The position numbers were made by a program, and so were the translations under genes. The notes below the pieces were generated by a model that saw nothing but the letters and a program-made list of their open reading frames with translations, ran no database searches and was not told where the DNA came from. Positions 1 through 9,501 of a stretch of DNA of 64,000 bases are shown one piece after another (within the stretch, counting starts at the first letter, position 1; the number at the start of each line of letters is the position of its first letter). The stretch lies in assembly GCF_004138335.1 (NCBI RefSeq), contig NZ_RYFW01000001.1:62001-126000 (forward strand), read 5' to 3'. Source of the stretch: Peristeroidobacter agariperforans. Lineage in GTDB: Bacteria; Pseudomonadota; Gammaproteobacteria; Steroidobacterales; Steroidobacteraceae.

Positions 1-35
1 GCTACTTTGTTTGGGGTGCCAAGTTCGGCTGCTAG

Positions 36-3000
36 TTACAGTGTTCCGGAAACGCTCAGGTAGAGCGTGCGACCCACAAGATCGCCCTGCGAGAAGTCGA
101 AGCCGACGGGTCCGTTTATTTCGGAGAACGGTGGCGAGCGGTTGAGAAGGTCGGAACCGCCGACCATTACATCGACATGCTCGCCAACCTTCCGTGACAC
201 ATTGAGATCAATGGCGAGAGCCGGGCACACGCTCCGTCCGGTGAACCTGCCCATCGTTGTATTGAAATCCTCGTAGCAAGAATCTCGGCGTGCGAGGATA
301 TTCGCCTTCCACTGGCGATGCTCATAGGCGAGCGAGCCACGCAGGCGCCATTGCATGATGGTGCCATGTTCGCTTGCTATTCCAGCTCGCTCCCGAGCGG
401 GCACGTTGCTTCCAGGTAGGTCGGTAAATCTGAATCGATCAGTGTAGGTCACATCTAACCGCGGGCGAAATGAACCGACACTTGTTCGCAATTCGGATTC
501 GACAGAGGCATCGATGCCGCGGGTGTCGGTTTCGCCAAAGTTTGCTCGAGTCATATCCAAAGAAAGCAAGCGGCCCGGTCGGTTTGTGGCAATATCCTCC
601 GCGGTTGGCGAATCACGAACAACGCGGTCAGGTAAAGCAGCGCTGTTCGCAAGTAGTGTCCATGGTGGGACGACTGAAACGCGGTCTCTCAGCGTCATGC
701 GCCAAAAATCGATGGATGCCCGCAATCCACCCCGATCTTCGAACTCGAACCCGATGCTGAACGATCTGCCCACAGATGGGCGCAAGTCGGGATTGCCGCC
801 GGTCACGATGGTAGTTGACGCAATCTCCTGTCGCGCCGGGTCAAAGATTTCAGTTGGCAAGGCCACTCGGGGAAAGAACAGATCAATGAACAGCGGTGCG
901 AAGAAGGCATCGTTGTAACTGGCGCGCACCTTCACATTCCGGATGGGTTGCCACGTTGTCGAATACTGATAGCTTGTCACCGGGGAGAGGTTCTCGTAGT
1001 CATCCCGCCTCACGCCAAACGACGTCTTCAGTTCCCCAAGCAGCGCAAGATCGGCGATAGCAAATTCAGACATGACATTCCGCGCCAGGTCGCTCGTGAG
1101 GTTCGCGTACTCGGCGAACTCTCGTTTCACGTCCACGCCGACATCTAAGGTCGCTGAGACTGCTGGAAGGTCAATAAGTTGCCTCCTTAACCGCGCGGTC
1201 GCTTGCGTACCTCCATGCTCGTAACGACTCGTCTGCTCCGGGGCAAGAATATTCGAGTTGCCTTTACCGGGGCTTGCGGACAAGACATTCAGCGTCGATG
1301 TTCGCCCCGACAGCGCCTCGATCAGCAGGAATGGGTCAACGGCATTCGTCCAAGTTGTCGCCGCGCGTTCAGTAGAGTGCGTAACGTAGGTCTCATAGGT
1401 CCAGTCGGCAATATCGCCGGTGAGTTGTACGACGCCGCGCCGTAGTTGCGACTCAATGCCTTGTGTTGGCGACGGAAGTCCACTCAAGGCACCACTGACC
1501 GCAACGGGAATACCGAACACATTCTGCGGATGATCCTGTCCGAGCACGAGTTGAGGAATAACCTCGGGACTGTATTGAAAGGATGTACTTTTGTCAGACA
1601 GGAGAAACTCAGTCCTAAATGTGCTTGACCCTATATTCTGTTCACCAATTGCAGAGACGCTGATGCGACGAATCTCGGGTACGATCGCTTGCCAAGCCAG
1701 CAGGCTTGTGCGGTTGACTTCACCGGCGCGAAATTCTGGGACGCCAGCATTCGAGATTGAAACTGCCGCAAACGGAGACGACATCCCTGGTAGATTGCTT
1801 CCGTCCAGCGTGCTCACATTGGGTGGCGTCGAGAACAGCGACCGATTATCTACACTGCCGAAGCGTGTGAAGTCCTGATTTGCCCACCGTGATCGTTCGC
1901 TGCCAAGCAATGAAGTTGTTTTGGAGTAGTCAAGCACGAGTGACGCTAGAGCATCGTCGGTTTTGATGCCAGCGCTTACCGAACCGCGGGTCACTCCAGC
2001 TCCACCCTCCGCGCCCTCATACCTGACATTGGCGATCTGACGATCTGCCTCGCGCAGGACAATGTTTACCATTCCGCCGATTGCGTCCGCACCGTGCACA
2101 AGGGACGCAGCATGCGGACTGACCTCGATGCGCTCCACGGCGCTCAGTGGCACTGAGTTCAAGTCGAACGCGCCTTCCCAAAAGTCGCCAGCGCTCGCAA
2201 ACGTGGGACGCCCATTAATGAGCACTTTGACGTACTGTGCGCCAAGCCCGCGCAACTCGGCGAACTGCGCGCCCGTCGCTCGATAACCTAGGGGCCGATG
2301 AAACGCTGTCTGCGACAACTGCTGTAGCACTTCGGGCAAAGTGTCTTTTCCGCCTTCTTCGATGTCCCTGCGGTCCAAGATCGTCGGCGAGGTGATATCT
2401 GCGAACGAGGGCCAGCGCGAAGCAGTGACAAGCATCCTACTGGATGATGGCGGAATGGTTGCCCGACAAATATCGCCAGCCAGATCGCGTGCAACGAGGT
2501 CTTGCTCTGGAGGCACGTTCGCTTTCGGCTCGATCGAGATCATTTCTTGATCCACCCATCGAAACGTCAGTTCCGGTTTCTCGGCCAGGATCTTTGTGAG
2601 CGCTTCCAGGGTCGACCAGCGACCGTTGTATGGACCGACCAGCGTGTCCTCTTCCTCCTTGCTGGTGGACAGGTAGGCGATCGTCAAACCATTGGATTGA
2701 CGTGACAGGTTGCGGATGACATTGGCAAACTTGTCCCTCGGGATACGGTACTTGAAGAGCCGATCGTTCAAGGGCGGGATTTCCCGTGGATAGACGGAAT
2801 AAGTGATACCGCTTTCATGAATTTTCAGTGTCCCGCAGGCGGCCTCGGCGAAGCGCGTCCATAGTTCTTTCGGAGACATTAGCCCTTTCATGGGACCGAC
2901 GTATGCATTGCCTGTGTCTACGGCGACCTGGATGTCATACTTTCTACTGAACCACTGGGCGAAGTCATAGAACCGCATTCGCGGAAGATCCCACTCGACG

Positions 3001-3131
3001 AGTTCGTCAGGATCCAGGGCGGGCTCTGACTCGGCTCCGTTCGCGCATCGGCCGCAAAGGAACAGCGCCGCGAAGAGAATGCCGATAAAATTCTGTGCTG
3101 GACCGCTGCGCATAATTCCGTTTCCCCACAT
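36..3131 (-). CDS. TonB-dependent outer-membrane receptor with STN domain
   Basis: Outer-membrane active transporter, probably for a chelated metal or small organic ligand. A signal peptide is visible (hydrophobic run FIGILFAALFLC near residue 16). It is followed by an STN (secretin/TonB short N-terminal) domain at about residues 50-115, a plug domain at about 225-360 (PEVLQQLSQ, then VERIEVSPH and GMVNIVLRE) and a long beta-barrel to the end. Full length (1031 aa) is usual for STN receptors. STN domains normally signal to a FecR-type anti-sigma factor, but no fecIR pair is present here; the nearest regulator is the tandem-HTH gene just upstream on the same strand. The start could instead be the ATG at 3113, which has a better-spaced GGGGA. 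Substrate unknown. Confidence 0.9.
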   Translation of the reverse strand: MWGNGIMRSGPAQNFIGILFAALFLCGRCANGAESEPALDPDELVEWDLPRMRFYDFAQWFSRKYDIQVAVDTGNAYVGPMKGLMSPKELWTRFAEAACGTLKIHESGITYSVYPREIPPLNDRLFKYRIPRDKFANVIRNLSRQSNGLTIAYLSTSKEEEDTLVGPYNGRWSTLEALTKILAEKPELTFRWVDQEMISIEPKANVPPEQDLVARDLAGDICRATIPPSSSRMLVTASRWPSFADITSPTILDRRDIEEGGKDTLPEVLQQLSQTAFHRPLGYRATGAQFAELRGLGAQYVKVLINGRPTFASAGDFWEGAFDLNSVPLSAVERIEVSPHAASLVHGADAIGGMVNIVLREADRQIANVRYEGAEGGAGVTRGSVSAGIKTDDALASLVLDYSKTTSLLGSERSRWANQDFTRFGSVDNRSLFSTPPNVSTLDGSNLPGMSSPFAAVSISNAGVPEFRAGEVNRTSLLAWQAIVPEIRRISVSAIGEQNIGSSTFRTEFLLSDKSTSFQYSPEVIPQLVLGQDHPQNVFGIPVAVSGALSGLPSPTQGIESQLRRGVVQLTGDIADWTYETYVTHSTERAATTWTNAVDPFLLIEALSGRTSTLNVLSASPGKGNSNILAPEQTSRYEHGGTQATARLRRQLIDLPAVSATLDVGVDVKREFAEYANLTSDLARNVMSEFAIADLALLGELKTSFGVRRDDYENLSPVTSYQYSTTWQPIRNVKVRASYNDAFFAPLFIDLFFPRVALPTEIFDPARQEIASTTIVTGGNPDLRPSVGRSFSIGFEFEDRGGLRASIDFWRMTLRDRVSVVPPWTLLANSAALPDRVVRDSPTAEDIATNRPGRLLSLDMTRANFGETDTRGIDASVESELRTSVGSFRPRLDVTYTDRFRFTDLPGSNVPARERAGIASEHGTIMQWRLRGSLAYEHRQWKANILARRDSCYEDFNTTMGRFTGRSVCPALAIDLNVSRKVGEHVDVMVGGSDLLNRSPPFSEINGPVGFDFSQGDLVGRTLYLSVSGTL

Positions 3132-3263
3132 CCTATTTGCATAGGACCGGTCAACAGTAGTGCGTTATCCTCTTAGTCCAACGGTCATATTTGATTACGG
3201 GTTTTTTGAGACAGCCTTGTTCTTGTGCGATCCGCACTTGAAACATGGGAGAAATGAGCGGGG

Positions 3264-4028
3264 CTAGCCCCGCTCATCCCCCGCGCGCTCCCACGGCTGA
3301 CGGTTAAACTTCGTCTGATGTTGCGGAATGCGGCACTGCGGTGCTGCCTGGATCGCGGGGTCCAGGACATGTTCGATGAGTTGTTCTTCGGCCGGAGGGC
3401 CATTGACGAGCGACAGCAACTCTTCAGCGGCGATGCCCAATGCATGCGCGAGTCTCCGATAGTCCTGTATATGGCCTCTGCCCGCCTCAAGCGCGGAAAC
3501 ATGCATCTTTGAGCATGACAGCCGATGCCCAACGTCCTGTTGTCGTAATCCCTTTGCTATGCGAGTCAATCGGCAGATTGAAGCGAGCTTGAGTGGAAGA
3601 TCGCCCTGGCTGGCTAGGACTGCGCGAACCTCGCGAGTAAGTTCCTTGATTCTCTCGTCAGTGCAGACTTCGGCCATCGCGGCGGCGTCGCAGATGAGCG
3701 GGGGATCGAGCAGGAGCGATACTGCCTGCTCAGCACTCATCTCGACCGGCGCTCTGACAAGCTGGAGTAGGCGAGCCCCGTCCAGCTGAAGCGCATCGAT
3801 CAGCGGCAAGTAGCTCTCAACCGACTCCGCCTTGCCGGCCGCAAGCTTGAAGACGTGACTCATTGAGCAACCGAGCTTTGCGCCCAGCGCGCGTAGCGTG
3901 CATTGCCTGCACAAGCGCGCGAGTCGGCATATCTCGCCGATCTTGCGCACGGGGCTGTGGGCCCACGCCAGCGCCACGGACACGCCAAACCCGAACTGCC
4001 GCAGGGTGATTGACTCCATTATGGCCAT
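3264..4028 (-). CDS. Tandem helix-turn-helix (XRE-like) transcriptional regulator
   Basis: Probable DNA-binding regulator. Two similar XRE-like units occur in one chain: the first around ICRLARLCRQCTLRALGAKL, the second around ICRLTRIAKGLRQQDVGHRL, each followed by an LSCSKMHV-like or GCSMSHVF recognition segment and a leucine-rich helix. They look like an internal duplication. I chose the ATG at 4028 because GAGGAA lies six bases before it; the reading frame stays open to a TTG at 4130. It is upstream of the TonB receptor in the same direction (about 130 bp apart), so it may control that gene. Family-level call only. Confidence 0.7.
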   Translation of the reverse strand: MAIMESITLRQFGFGVSVALAWAHSPVRKIGEICRLARLCRQCTLRALGAKLGCSMSHVFKLAAGKAESVESYLPLIDALQLDGARLLQLVRAPVEMSAEQAVSLLLDPPLICDAAAMAEVCTDERIKELTREVRAVLASQGDLPLKLASICRLTRIAKGLRQQDVGHRLSCSKMHVSALEAGRGHIQDYRRLAHALGIAAEELLSLVNGPPAEEQLIEHVLDPAIQAAPQCRIPQHQTKFNRQPWERAGDERG

Positions 4029-4172
4029 GCAATTTCCTCGTGTCCGCGTGGCTTCTTTGATTCCCCAATAGAGAAATAGACGAATCGAGGCGGCCGCTCC
4101 CTCAGACGCATAGAAGTCGCCCTTTGACAAGCCTTCCGTCGCGCGACATCAGCTTGTACGCTCACAGGCTGA

Positions 4173-4538
4173 ATGTCGTCGCGTCTATCGAACCAAGACG
4201 CCGACGCATTACGACTCTGGTTGTCTGTAACGGCATCGGCCTATGCGGGCGATGGCATCGGTCTCTCGTTGCCACCGAAACCCATCGGTCTGATGGTGTT
4301 GGTCAAGTTGTGGCTTGAAAGCGGAGCGCCGGTCAGTTACTCGGATCTGAGGACAGCACTCAGACTGGAGGAGGCAGACAAGTCGCTCGGCAACGCAATC
4401 GATTTGCTGGTGGAAAGAGGACTCGTGGCGAAGGTCAAGAGTCGCAGCGATGCGCGTGCGCGCGAGCTGAGCCTTACCAGCGAAGGTCGTAGTGTGATCG
4501 GCAACCTTATCCAAGCGCGACATCCCAAGACCCAATAG
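4173..4538 (+). CDS. MarR-like winged-helix regulator
   Basis: Small (121 aa) putative transcription factor. The C-terminal part has the MarR wing signature: RSDARARELSLTSEGR, matching the family pattern of a charged beta-hairpin followed by LTxEGR. Before it lies a helical stretch (SYSDLRTALRLEEADKSLGN) that fits the recognition helix region. It is divergent from the tandem-HTH gene at 4028. No strong ribosome-binding site is visible. A second winged-helix gene of this type lies at 53782. Confidence 0.7.
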   Translation: MSSRLSNQDADALRLWLSVTASAYAGDGIGLSLPPKPIGLMVLVKLWLESGAPVSYSDLRTALRLEEADKSLGNAIDLLVERGLVAKVKSRSDARARELSLTSEGRSVIGNLIQARHPKTQ

Positions 4539-4719
4539 TCCATGTTACATGGACTATATTGATAATTTGAAGCCGGAACAAGACCGGCAAGGCTCGCGCC
4601 GATCCCTGCGGCTCATACCTATATTGAGCTTCCTGCGCTGATCGGACACTCCGGCCGAGGTCAACAGCGTGCGGCATCGCGGTCTATCATTCCCAGAGGG
4701 CGCTGCGCGTATCCACTGA

Positions 4720-4947
4720 ATGCGCGCCAAGCAATCAGCGACCGCCGTCACATCCGGTGTTTTCAAGGGTCACCGGATTTGCAGGGCCGTCGTGTCAGGC
4801 CCGTGCGACGGATTCGACTGCAACGAAACGATCAGGCCAGGCGACAACTACGTGGTCGGCCTACCGCGTGCGCCAACAGCGACGGGATATCGCCGAGAAC
4901 GGCTCTGCATGAAGTGTGGAACCATAGAGTCTTTTGAGGAACGCTAG
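4720..4947 (+). CDS. Small cysteine-rich protein, possible zinc ribbon
   Basis: 75-aa ORF of unknown function. It has two cysteine clusters (CDGFDC and CMKC) separated by about 35 residues containing a GDNYVVG segment, the spacing expected of a small zinc-binding fold. No good ribosome-binding site precedes the ATG, so coding status is moderate. It lies alone, downstream of the MarR-like gene. Confidence 0.4.
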   Translation: MRAKQSATAVTSGVFKGHRICRAVVSGPCDGFDCNETIRPGDNYVVGLPRAPTATGYRRERLCMKCGTIESFEER

Positions 4948-5503
4948 GTCACCCGCTCAGATGACACTGCAAACTCGTCAGAATCCCCAAGCCCGGGACC
5001 TTGGCGAGTACGGAGCCGCAGATCGGAGGGATCGGCGAGTTACGCAGGCACGGGCGGAGCGAGTTGCTCCACTTGCCGTCCTGACAACAGTCATAGATGC
5101 CAATAACTGCGGTCGCAACTACCAGTGATGGAACAAGCGTCCGGCGCCTCACTTCCATTAAATGTTTGTAAATTTCGACTGAGGTAGCGCGTCAACTTCC
5201 GCTTGGTTCCTGGGCTCCTCCGCGAACGACGTCGAGACAGAGAACGAAAATGACATCGTCGCTGCATTGGCGAACGATCCTTGGGCGTGCGACTCCTTGC
5301 GGGGAGGAGATCCGCTGAATACCTTGAGCCGCTGAGGACCTCCTGTTATCGATGTCGTGGGCTTGCAAGCCGCCAGCAGGTCATCACTGAACGCCCCCAA
5401 TCCCAAAGTCCCACATCCCGGATGTGGTTCTTTCCCCCAGGTTTGTCATACTGTCCGATGAGGGGCTGGCGAGACGGTTCACAACCTTTTTTTGGGAACC
5501 ACC
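4948..5503. other. Intergenic stretch, no convincing gene
   Basis: No recognisable coding sequence on the plus strand. On the minus strand two short frames overlap as TAATG at 5156-5160. Neither has a Shine-Dalgarno sequence or a recognisable domain, so I left them out. Confidence 0.4.
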
Positions 5504-5698
5504 ATGAACGCGACAGAACTGGAACGCGAGATCGCCGCCGTCTGTGCAGAGCTGCACGCGATCCCGCAACGCCTGGAAGCGGTGCCCCGGGACCTGCGCC
5601 ATCAGGCCGCCGCCGAACTCGTCGCTCTGCTGGCTCGAACGCTCGTGAACGTCAATCTCCTTCTACCGCCTGCGCCCGCGGATCAGCGAACTATATAA
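5504..5698 (+). CDS. Small helical protein of unknown function
   Basis: 64-aa ORF beginning MNATELEREIAAV. GGGAA precedes the ATG. The sequence is almost entirely predicted helix, with a leucine/alanine-rich second half, and ends in a proline-rich tail. It lies 160 bp upstream of the LuxR-type regulator in the same direction. I do not recognise a family. Confidence 0.45.
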   Translation: MNATELEREIAAVCAELHAIPQRLEAVPRDLRHQAAAELVALLARTLVNVNLLLPPAPADQRTI

Positions 5699-5860
5699 CT
5701 GCCATTTCTTCTGAACTGAGCCTCAACCTGTTGTGCCCCACGGATTTCCACTACGCCCGCGCATGCTAAACAGCGGAACGCGCAGTGCATATCAAAGTCA
5801 ATATATCTATCTTGCGTGGGGCGAATCCGATTCATGCCGTAACACGGATGTGACTAAGAG

Positions 5861-6634
5861 ATGGGACCGATCGATGACGCACAGTCGTTCGTGGAGCGCG
5901 CGCGTGCGCTACCCCTTCAAGAACTAGCAGCGGCATTTCTAGTGACGATCGAGCGGCTGGGCTTCCAGCATTTTGCTTGTTTGGCGCACGTCGATCCGCT
6001 GCACCCTCCTCCCGGCGCCGTCGTAATTCACAACTATCCCCACGATTGGGTGGCCGAGTACGGAGAGCGGCGGTTACATCAGATTGATCCGGTGCTGATT
6101 CACGCCGAGCGCACGTTATTGCCGTTTCATTGGAACTCGCCGGAATTTCTCGCGCAGATCACGACGCCACAACAAGAGATTCTCGCGGAAGCCGCCCGCC
6201 GCGGTCTCAGCCGAGGCTATACGATCCCCATCCATTTGCCCTGGACGCCTGGCGCGCTGCGCGCCTCGTGCTCCGTCGTACCCGCATCCGAATCCATCGA
6301 CCCGAGCAGCTACTTCGCGCTGCAGCTTATGGCAATGCATCTATACGACGCAGCATGTCGAAAGAATGAGCCGCCGATTGAGCGTCTCCAGAAATCGTTG
6401 AGCCTGCGCGAGCGGCAGTGCCTGGAACTCGTTGCAGAGGGTAAGAGCGATTGGGCCATCGGTCAGATCCTGCGCATCAGCGAGCACACCGTGCACCGCT
6501 ATATCGAGAGCGCGAAGCGGCGCCTCGGGGTCGCCACTCGCGTTCAGGCCATCATTTGCGCGCTTCAAGGAAGGCAGATTTCGCTCGGCGACGTGATTCG
6601 GGCCGATCGGCCGATCAAAGCCGTAAGGGATTGA
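5861..6634 (+). CDS. LuxR-family quorum-sensing regulator (solo)
   Basis: Transcription factor that probably senses an acyl-homoserine lactone. The N-terminal autoinducer domain keeps all six classical pocket residues: W63, Y67, D76, P77, W91 and G119. These are exactly six positions later than W57, Y61, D70, P71, W85 and G113 of TraR. The C-terminal LuxR HTH runs from about LSLRERQCLELVAEGKS to RRLGVATRVQAI (residues 180-231). No luxI-type synthase is present in the window, so it is a solo here. It lies about 470 bp outside the first ICE backbone gene (parA). Whether it belongs to the ICE or the chromosome is unclear. Confidence 0.9.
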   Translation: MGPIDDAQSFVERARALPLQELAAAFLVTIERLGFQHFACLAHVDPLHPPPGAVVIHNYPHDWVAEYGERRLHQIDPVLIHAERTLLPFHWNSPEFLAQITTPQQEILAEAARRGLSRGYTIPIHLPWTPGALRASCSVVPASESIDPSSYFALQLMAMHLYDAACRKNEPPIERLQKSLSLRERQCLELVAEGKSDWAIGQILRISEHTVHRYIESAKRRLGVATRVQAIICALQGRQISLGDVIRADRPIKAVRD

Positions 6635-7101
6635 TCAGCCGCTCGCCTGTTGTCTGGTCAAGTCTTCCAGGGAATGTCAACTAGCCTATTCAGGCTAACC
6701 TGGCTGGGGTAGCGCGCGCTGCCCCGACTTCGCGTATGCAGTCTGCCTAGACCGATAGATTCGGCGACTGGAAGACGTTCCACAGGATGTGAGCCCATGG
6801 TGGGGGCGCGTGAGCATACGACAGTTTCGACGACTTGCCGTCGTCGTCGGATGAAACATACCTTCCAATGGAGTGGTCGGACAGGATACGAGCGACCGGC
6901 CCTCGCGATTCTCCCAACAAAGGAAGAAGACGGCCCCGACGTAGGCGACTCTGCCTTATGGCCGATGATCGGCCGGATCACCGCATGGCTAATTCTGCCA
7001 TCGCGTAGACAAATACGGTTGAGGTCAGTACCCGATTTCTTCGAGCGCATGTGCGGGCAGTTTGGCTTGATGGCTTTCCCTCACGCCAAGGGTCGCTCAG
7101 C
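6635..7101. other. Gap at the likely ICE edge, with two hairpins
   Basis: No convincing gene. Two inverted repeats follow the luxR stop: TAGCCT/AGGCTA (6682-6697, 4-base loop) and a nearly perfect GC-rich palindrome at 6706-6725 with GGGG and CCCC ends. They may terminate luxR transcription, although no T-run follows. In PFGI-1/ICEclc-type elements parA lies near the end opposite the integrase, so an att site could lie here. I could not identify a tRNA 3' end. Confidence 0.45.
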
Positions 7102-7968
7102 ATGAGAGTACTCGGCGTCATCTCCACCAAGGGTGGAGTCGGCAAGACAACCACCGCGGCCAACCTCGGCGCGTTCGCGGCCGACGCGGGGCTGCGCGTG
7201 CTTCTGCTTGACTTGGACGTCCAGCCGACGCTTTCCAGCTACTTCGCTCTGACCGAACAGGCTGCCGGTGGCATCTACGAGTTGCTCGCGTCAAACGAGC
7301 AGCGTACCGAACGGCTCATCTCACGTACGACTCTATCCAATCTCGACCTTGTGAAGTCGAACGACGAGCGCGGACAACTGAACACACTCCTCCTTCATGC
7401 CGCGGACGGACGGCTTCGACTTCGGCGTCTGTTACAGATCTTCTCACCTCAGTATGACCTGACGATCATCGATACGCAGGGAGCACGCAGCGTGTTGCTT
7501 GAATCTGCCGTGCTGGCTTCCGACCTTGCCTTGTCACCCGTCACACCCGAAACGCTTGCCGCCCGAGAGTTGCACCGTGGAACGTTGCAGCTGATACGGG
7601 ACGTCGCCTCGTTTAGACAGTGGGGCATCGAACCACCGGCATTGCATTTGCTCCTGAATCGCGTACCCGCCGTGTCCTCCAGCGCTCGGCTGATCCAACA
7701 AGCGCTTCGACAGATGTATCAAGAGGAGCCTTGTGTCTCGGTGCTTGCCACGAATATTCCCGCCATCGAGGCCTATCCACGCGCTGCTGCACTAGGCCAG
7801 CCCGTGCATCGTGTCGAACCACGCCGACCGAGTGGGCGCACGGCGCCAGCCGCGTTGGAAACCGTCCGCGCGCTCGCCTGCGAGTTGCTGCCCGAGTGGC
7901 GAGCCCAGTTCGCGGCGGTCTCAAGCAAATCGCTTGCGACGACCCGACGGAGCAGCGCGCATGCCTGA
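7102..7968 (+). CDS. parA: ParA-family partition ATPase
   Basis: Walker-type ATPase for ICE maintenance or segregation. A deviant Walker A motif (STKGGVGKTT) begins at residue 8, with LLDLDVQPT and IIDTQGARS marking the other nucleotide-binding strands. I chose ATG 7102, which puts the first beta strand at the N-terminus; the frame extends upstream to a GTG at 7051 with no domain content. The stop overlaps the start of parB by 8 bases, so the two are translationally coupled. Family ParA/Soj of PFGI-1-class ICEs. Confidence 0.92.
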   Translation: MRVLGVISTKGGVGKTTTAANLGAFAADAGLRVLLLDLDVQPTLSSYFALTEQAAGGIYELLASNEQRTERLISRTTLSNLDLVKSNDERGQLNTLLLHAADGRLRLRRLLQIFSPQYDLTIIDTQGARSVLLESAVLASDLALSPVTPETLAARELHRGTLQLIRDVASFRQWGIEPPALHLLLNRVPAVSSSARLIQQALRQMYQEEPCVSVLATNIPAIEAYPRAAALGQPVHRVEPRRPSGRTAPAALETVRALACELLPEWRAQFAAVSSKSLATTRRSSAHA

Positions 7969-9475
7969 GCTGACGGTTCAAGACATGGCTGCGCGACTCC
8001 GTGGTGAGAGCTTCACGCGCACAGAATCATCCTCGCCGACTGTCAGTGATCCGATCGCCGATACGCCGATGATCGTGACACTCGATGAGTTGCGACCGTA
8101 TGACCTGAATCCTCGCCTCACACGCAACCCCAAGTACGATGAGATCAAAGCATCCATCCGCGAGCGCGGACTGGACGCGCCGCCCATCATCACGCGCAGG
8201 CCTGGCGAATCACATTTCATCATCCGCAACGGCGGCAACACGCGCTTGTCGATCCTGCGTGAGCTGTGGTCAGAGTTGAGAGATGAGCGATTCTTCCGCA
8301 TCCCTTGCGTCTTCCGCCCCTGGTCTGCCCGCGGCGAGGTCCTCGCGCTGACCGGACACCTGGCGGAGAATGAACTGCGGGGTGAGCTGTCCTTCATCGA
8401 GCGCGCACTGGGTGTCGAGAAGGCGCGCGATCTCTATGAACAGGAGGTTGGCAAGCCGCTCTCACAACGTGAACTCGCCCGCAGACTAGCTGCGGATGGC
8501 TATCCCATCAATCATTCGCTCCTCAGTCGCATGAGCGATGCGGTCCAGCATCTGCTGCCGGCGATTCCGACGGTCCTCTATGCAGGCCTAGGTAGACCGC
8601 AAGCGGAACGGCTCACGGCCTTGCGAAAGACAGGTGCGCGCGTGTGGGACCATCACACGCCCGAGATCCCGCCGGCAATCAGTTTCGTAACGCTCTTTCA
8701 GGACGTGCTTGCCGCGTTCGATGCCGACCCCGATGCATTCGACGTTCAGCGTGTTCAGGACGAACTCCTAAAACAGATGGCACGACTGTTGGCCTCAGAC
8801 TACGACACGCTGTCGCTCGAGCTCATCGATGCGGAAAGCATCCGTGACGCTCTGGGCCGCGATCCTGCAAGCCAGCCAGCATTCAGCACGCCTGCGCTTC
8901 CGGTTGGCTCCGAGACACCGAAGTCTGCAAGCCTGCCTCCACAATCCGTCGCAGCATCGCCACTCCGAACGCTGTCATCCACTCAGGCTCAATCCGTGGC
9001 GCCGCAACGATCAACGCCGGACCACGCGGAGTCCACAGCATCCGATGACTCGGAACCCGATGACGCGGAACTCGATACAACGGAATCCGGCGACGAGACC
9101 GCTGGCTCACGAACGGCCACACAGCTCGCCACCACTGATGCTGCTCCACCCTCTATTGATACCCACACCCTACGTGCCCGAATCGCGCAGCTGGCTCGTG
9201 ACATCGCCGCGGAAGGCGGTTTCGTTGACAGTGTCAAGGCAGTCGATGAAGGCGTCGGTTTTATCTGCGTGAGTCCACCTTCCGGATCGATCGAGCTTCG
9301 CTCTGCCTTTGAGCGCGCACTGCTCGCGCTCCTGCATGCGCTCAGCGCACCTGAGATCGGATCGCTGTCCGATGTTGGCATCGCTAAAGTGTCCGAGATG
9401 TTCAAACTGGCGCGGCGGCTGCCTGCATCGAGGCAAGGCTCATCTTCCGGCAACCCCCGTGCCCACGGGTCGTAG
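7961..9475 (+). CDS. parB: ParB-family protein of PFGI-1-class ICEs (BisD-like candidate)
   Basis: DNA-binding partition or activator protein. The N-terminal ParB nuclease-like fold starts near MIVTLDELRPYDLNPRLTRN, with IRNGGNTRLSIL matching the GxxR box, followed by a HTH (SQRELARRLAADGYPINHSL). The C-terminal third is low-complexity (Ser/Thr/Asp-rich) and then a conserved tail. It matches the ICE ParB family TIGR03764 by layout. Start 7961 overlaps the end of parA; the frame extends upstream without domain content. In ICEclc a ParB-domain protein (BisD) next to a DUF2857 protein (BisC) switches on transfer. The same neighbours occur here, so a BisDC role is a reasonable inference. Confidence 0.88.
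   Translation: MPELTVQDMAARLRGESFTRTESSSPTVSDPIADTPMIVTLDELRPYDLNPRLTRNPKYDEIKASIRERGLDAPPIITRRPGESHFIIRNGGNTRLSILRELWSELRDERFFRIPCVFRPWSARGEVLALTGHLAENELRGELSFIERALGVEKARDLYEQEVGKPLSQRELARRLAADGYPINHSLLSRMSDAVQHLLPAIPTVLYAGLGRPQAERLTALRKTGARVWDHHTPEIPPAISFVTLFQDVLAAFDADPDAFDVQRVQDELLKQMARLLASDYDTLSLELIDAESIRDALGRDPASQPAFSTPALPVGSETPKSASLPPQSVAASPLRTLSSTQAQSVAPQRSTPDHAESTASDDSEPDDAELDTTESGDETAGSRTATQLATTDAAPPSIDTHTLRARIAQLARDIAAEGGFVDSVKAVDEGVGFICVSPPSGSIELRSAFERALLALLHALSAPEIGSLSDVGIAKVSEMFKLARRLPASRQGSSSGNPRAHGS
9225..9237. promoter_or_regulatory. Core-only copy of the ICE palindrome inside parB
   Basis: The 13-bp palindrome TTGACAGTGTCAA occurs inside parB. It equals the central 13 bases of the three longer palindromes at 10134, 11586 and 11654 but lacks their outer arms. 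It may be a weak binding site or chance. Confidence 0.35.
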
Positions 9476-9501
9476 ACACTGTTCGTTACAGGAGTTCCGT
9501 C

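Noticed and set aside
4949-5406. Two minus-strand frames overlapping as TAATG
   Set aside because: No Shine-Dalgarno sequence, no recognisable domain and odd composition; the coupling-like overlap could be chance.
6682-6725. Possible att site near the parA-proximal ICE end
   Set aside because: Hairpins are present but I could find no tRNA 3' end, and the other ICE end is outside the window, so no direct repeat can be compared.
6658-7105. Long frames on both strands before parA
   Set aside because: They overlap each other on opposite strands, lack start signals and show no protein-like features.
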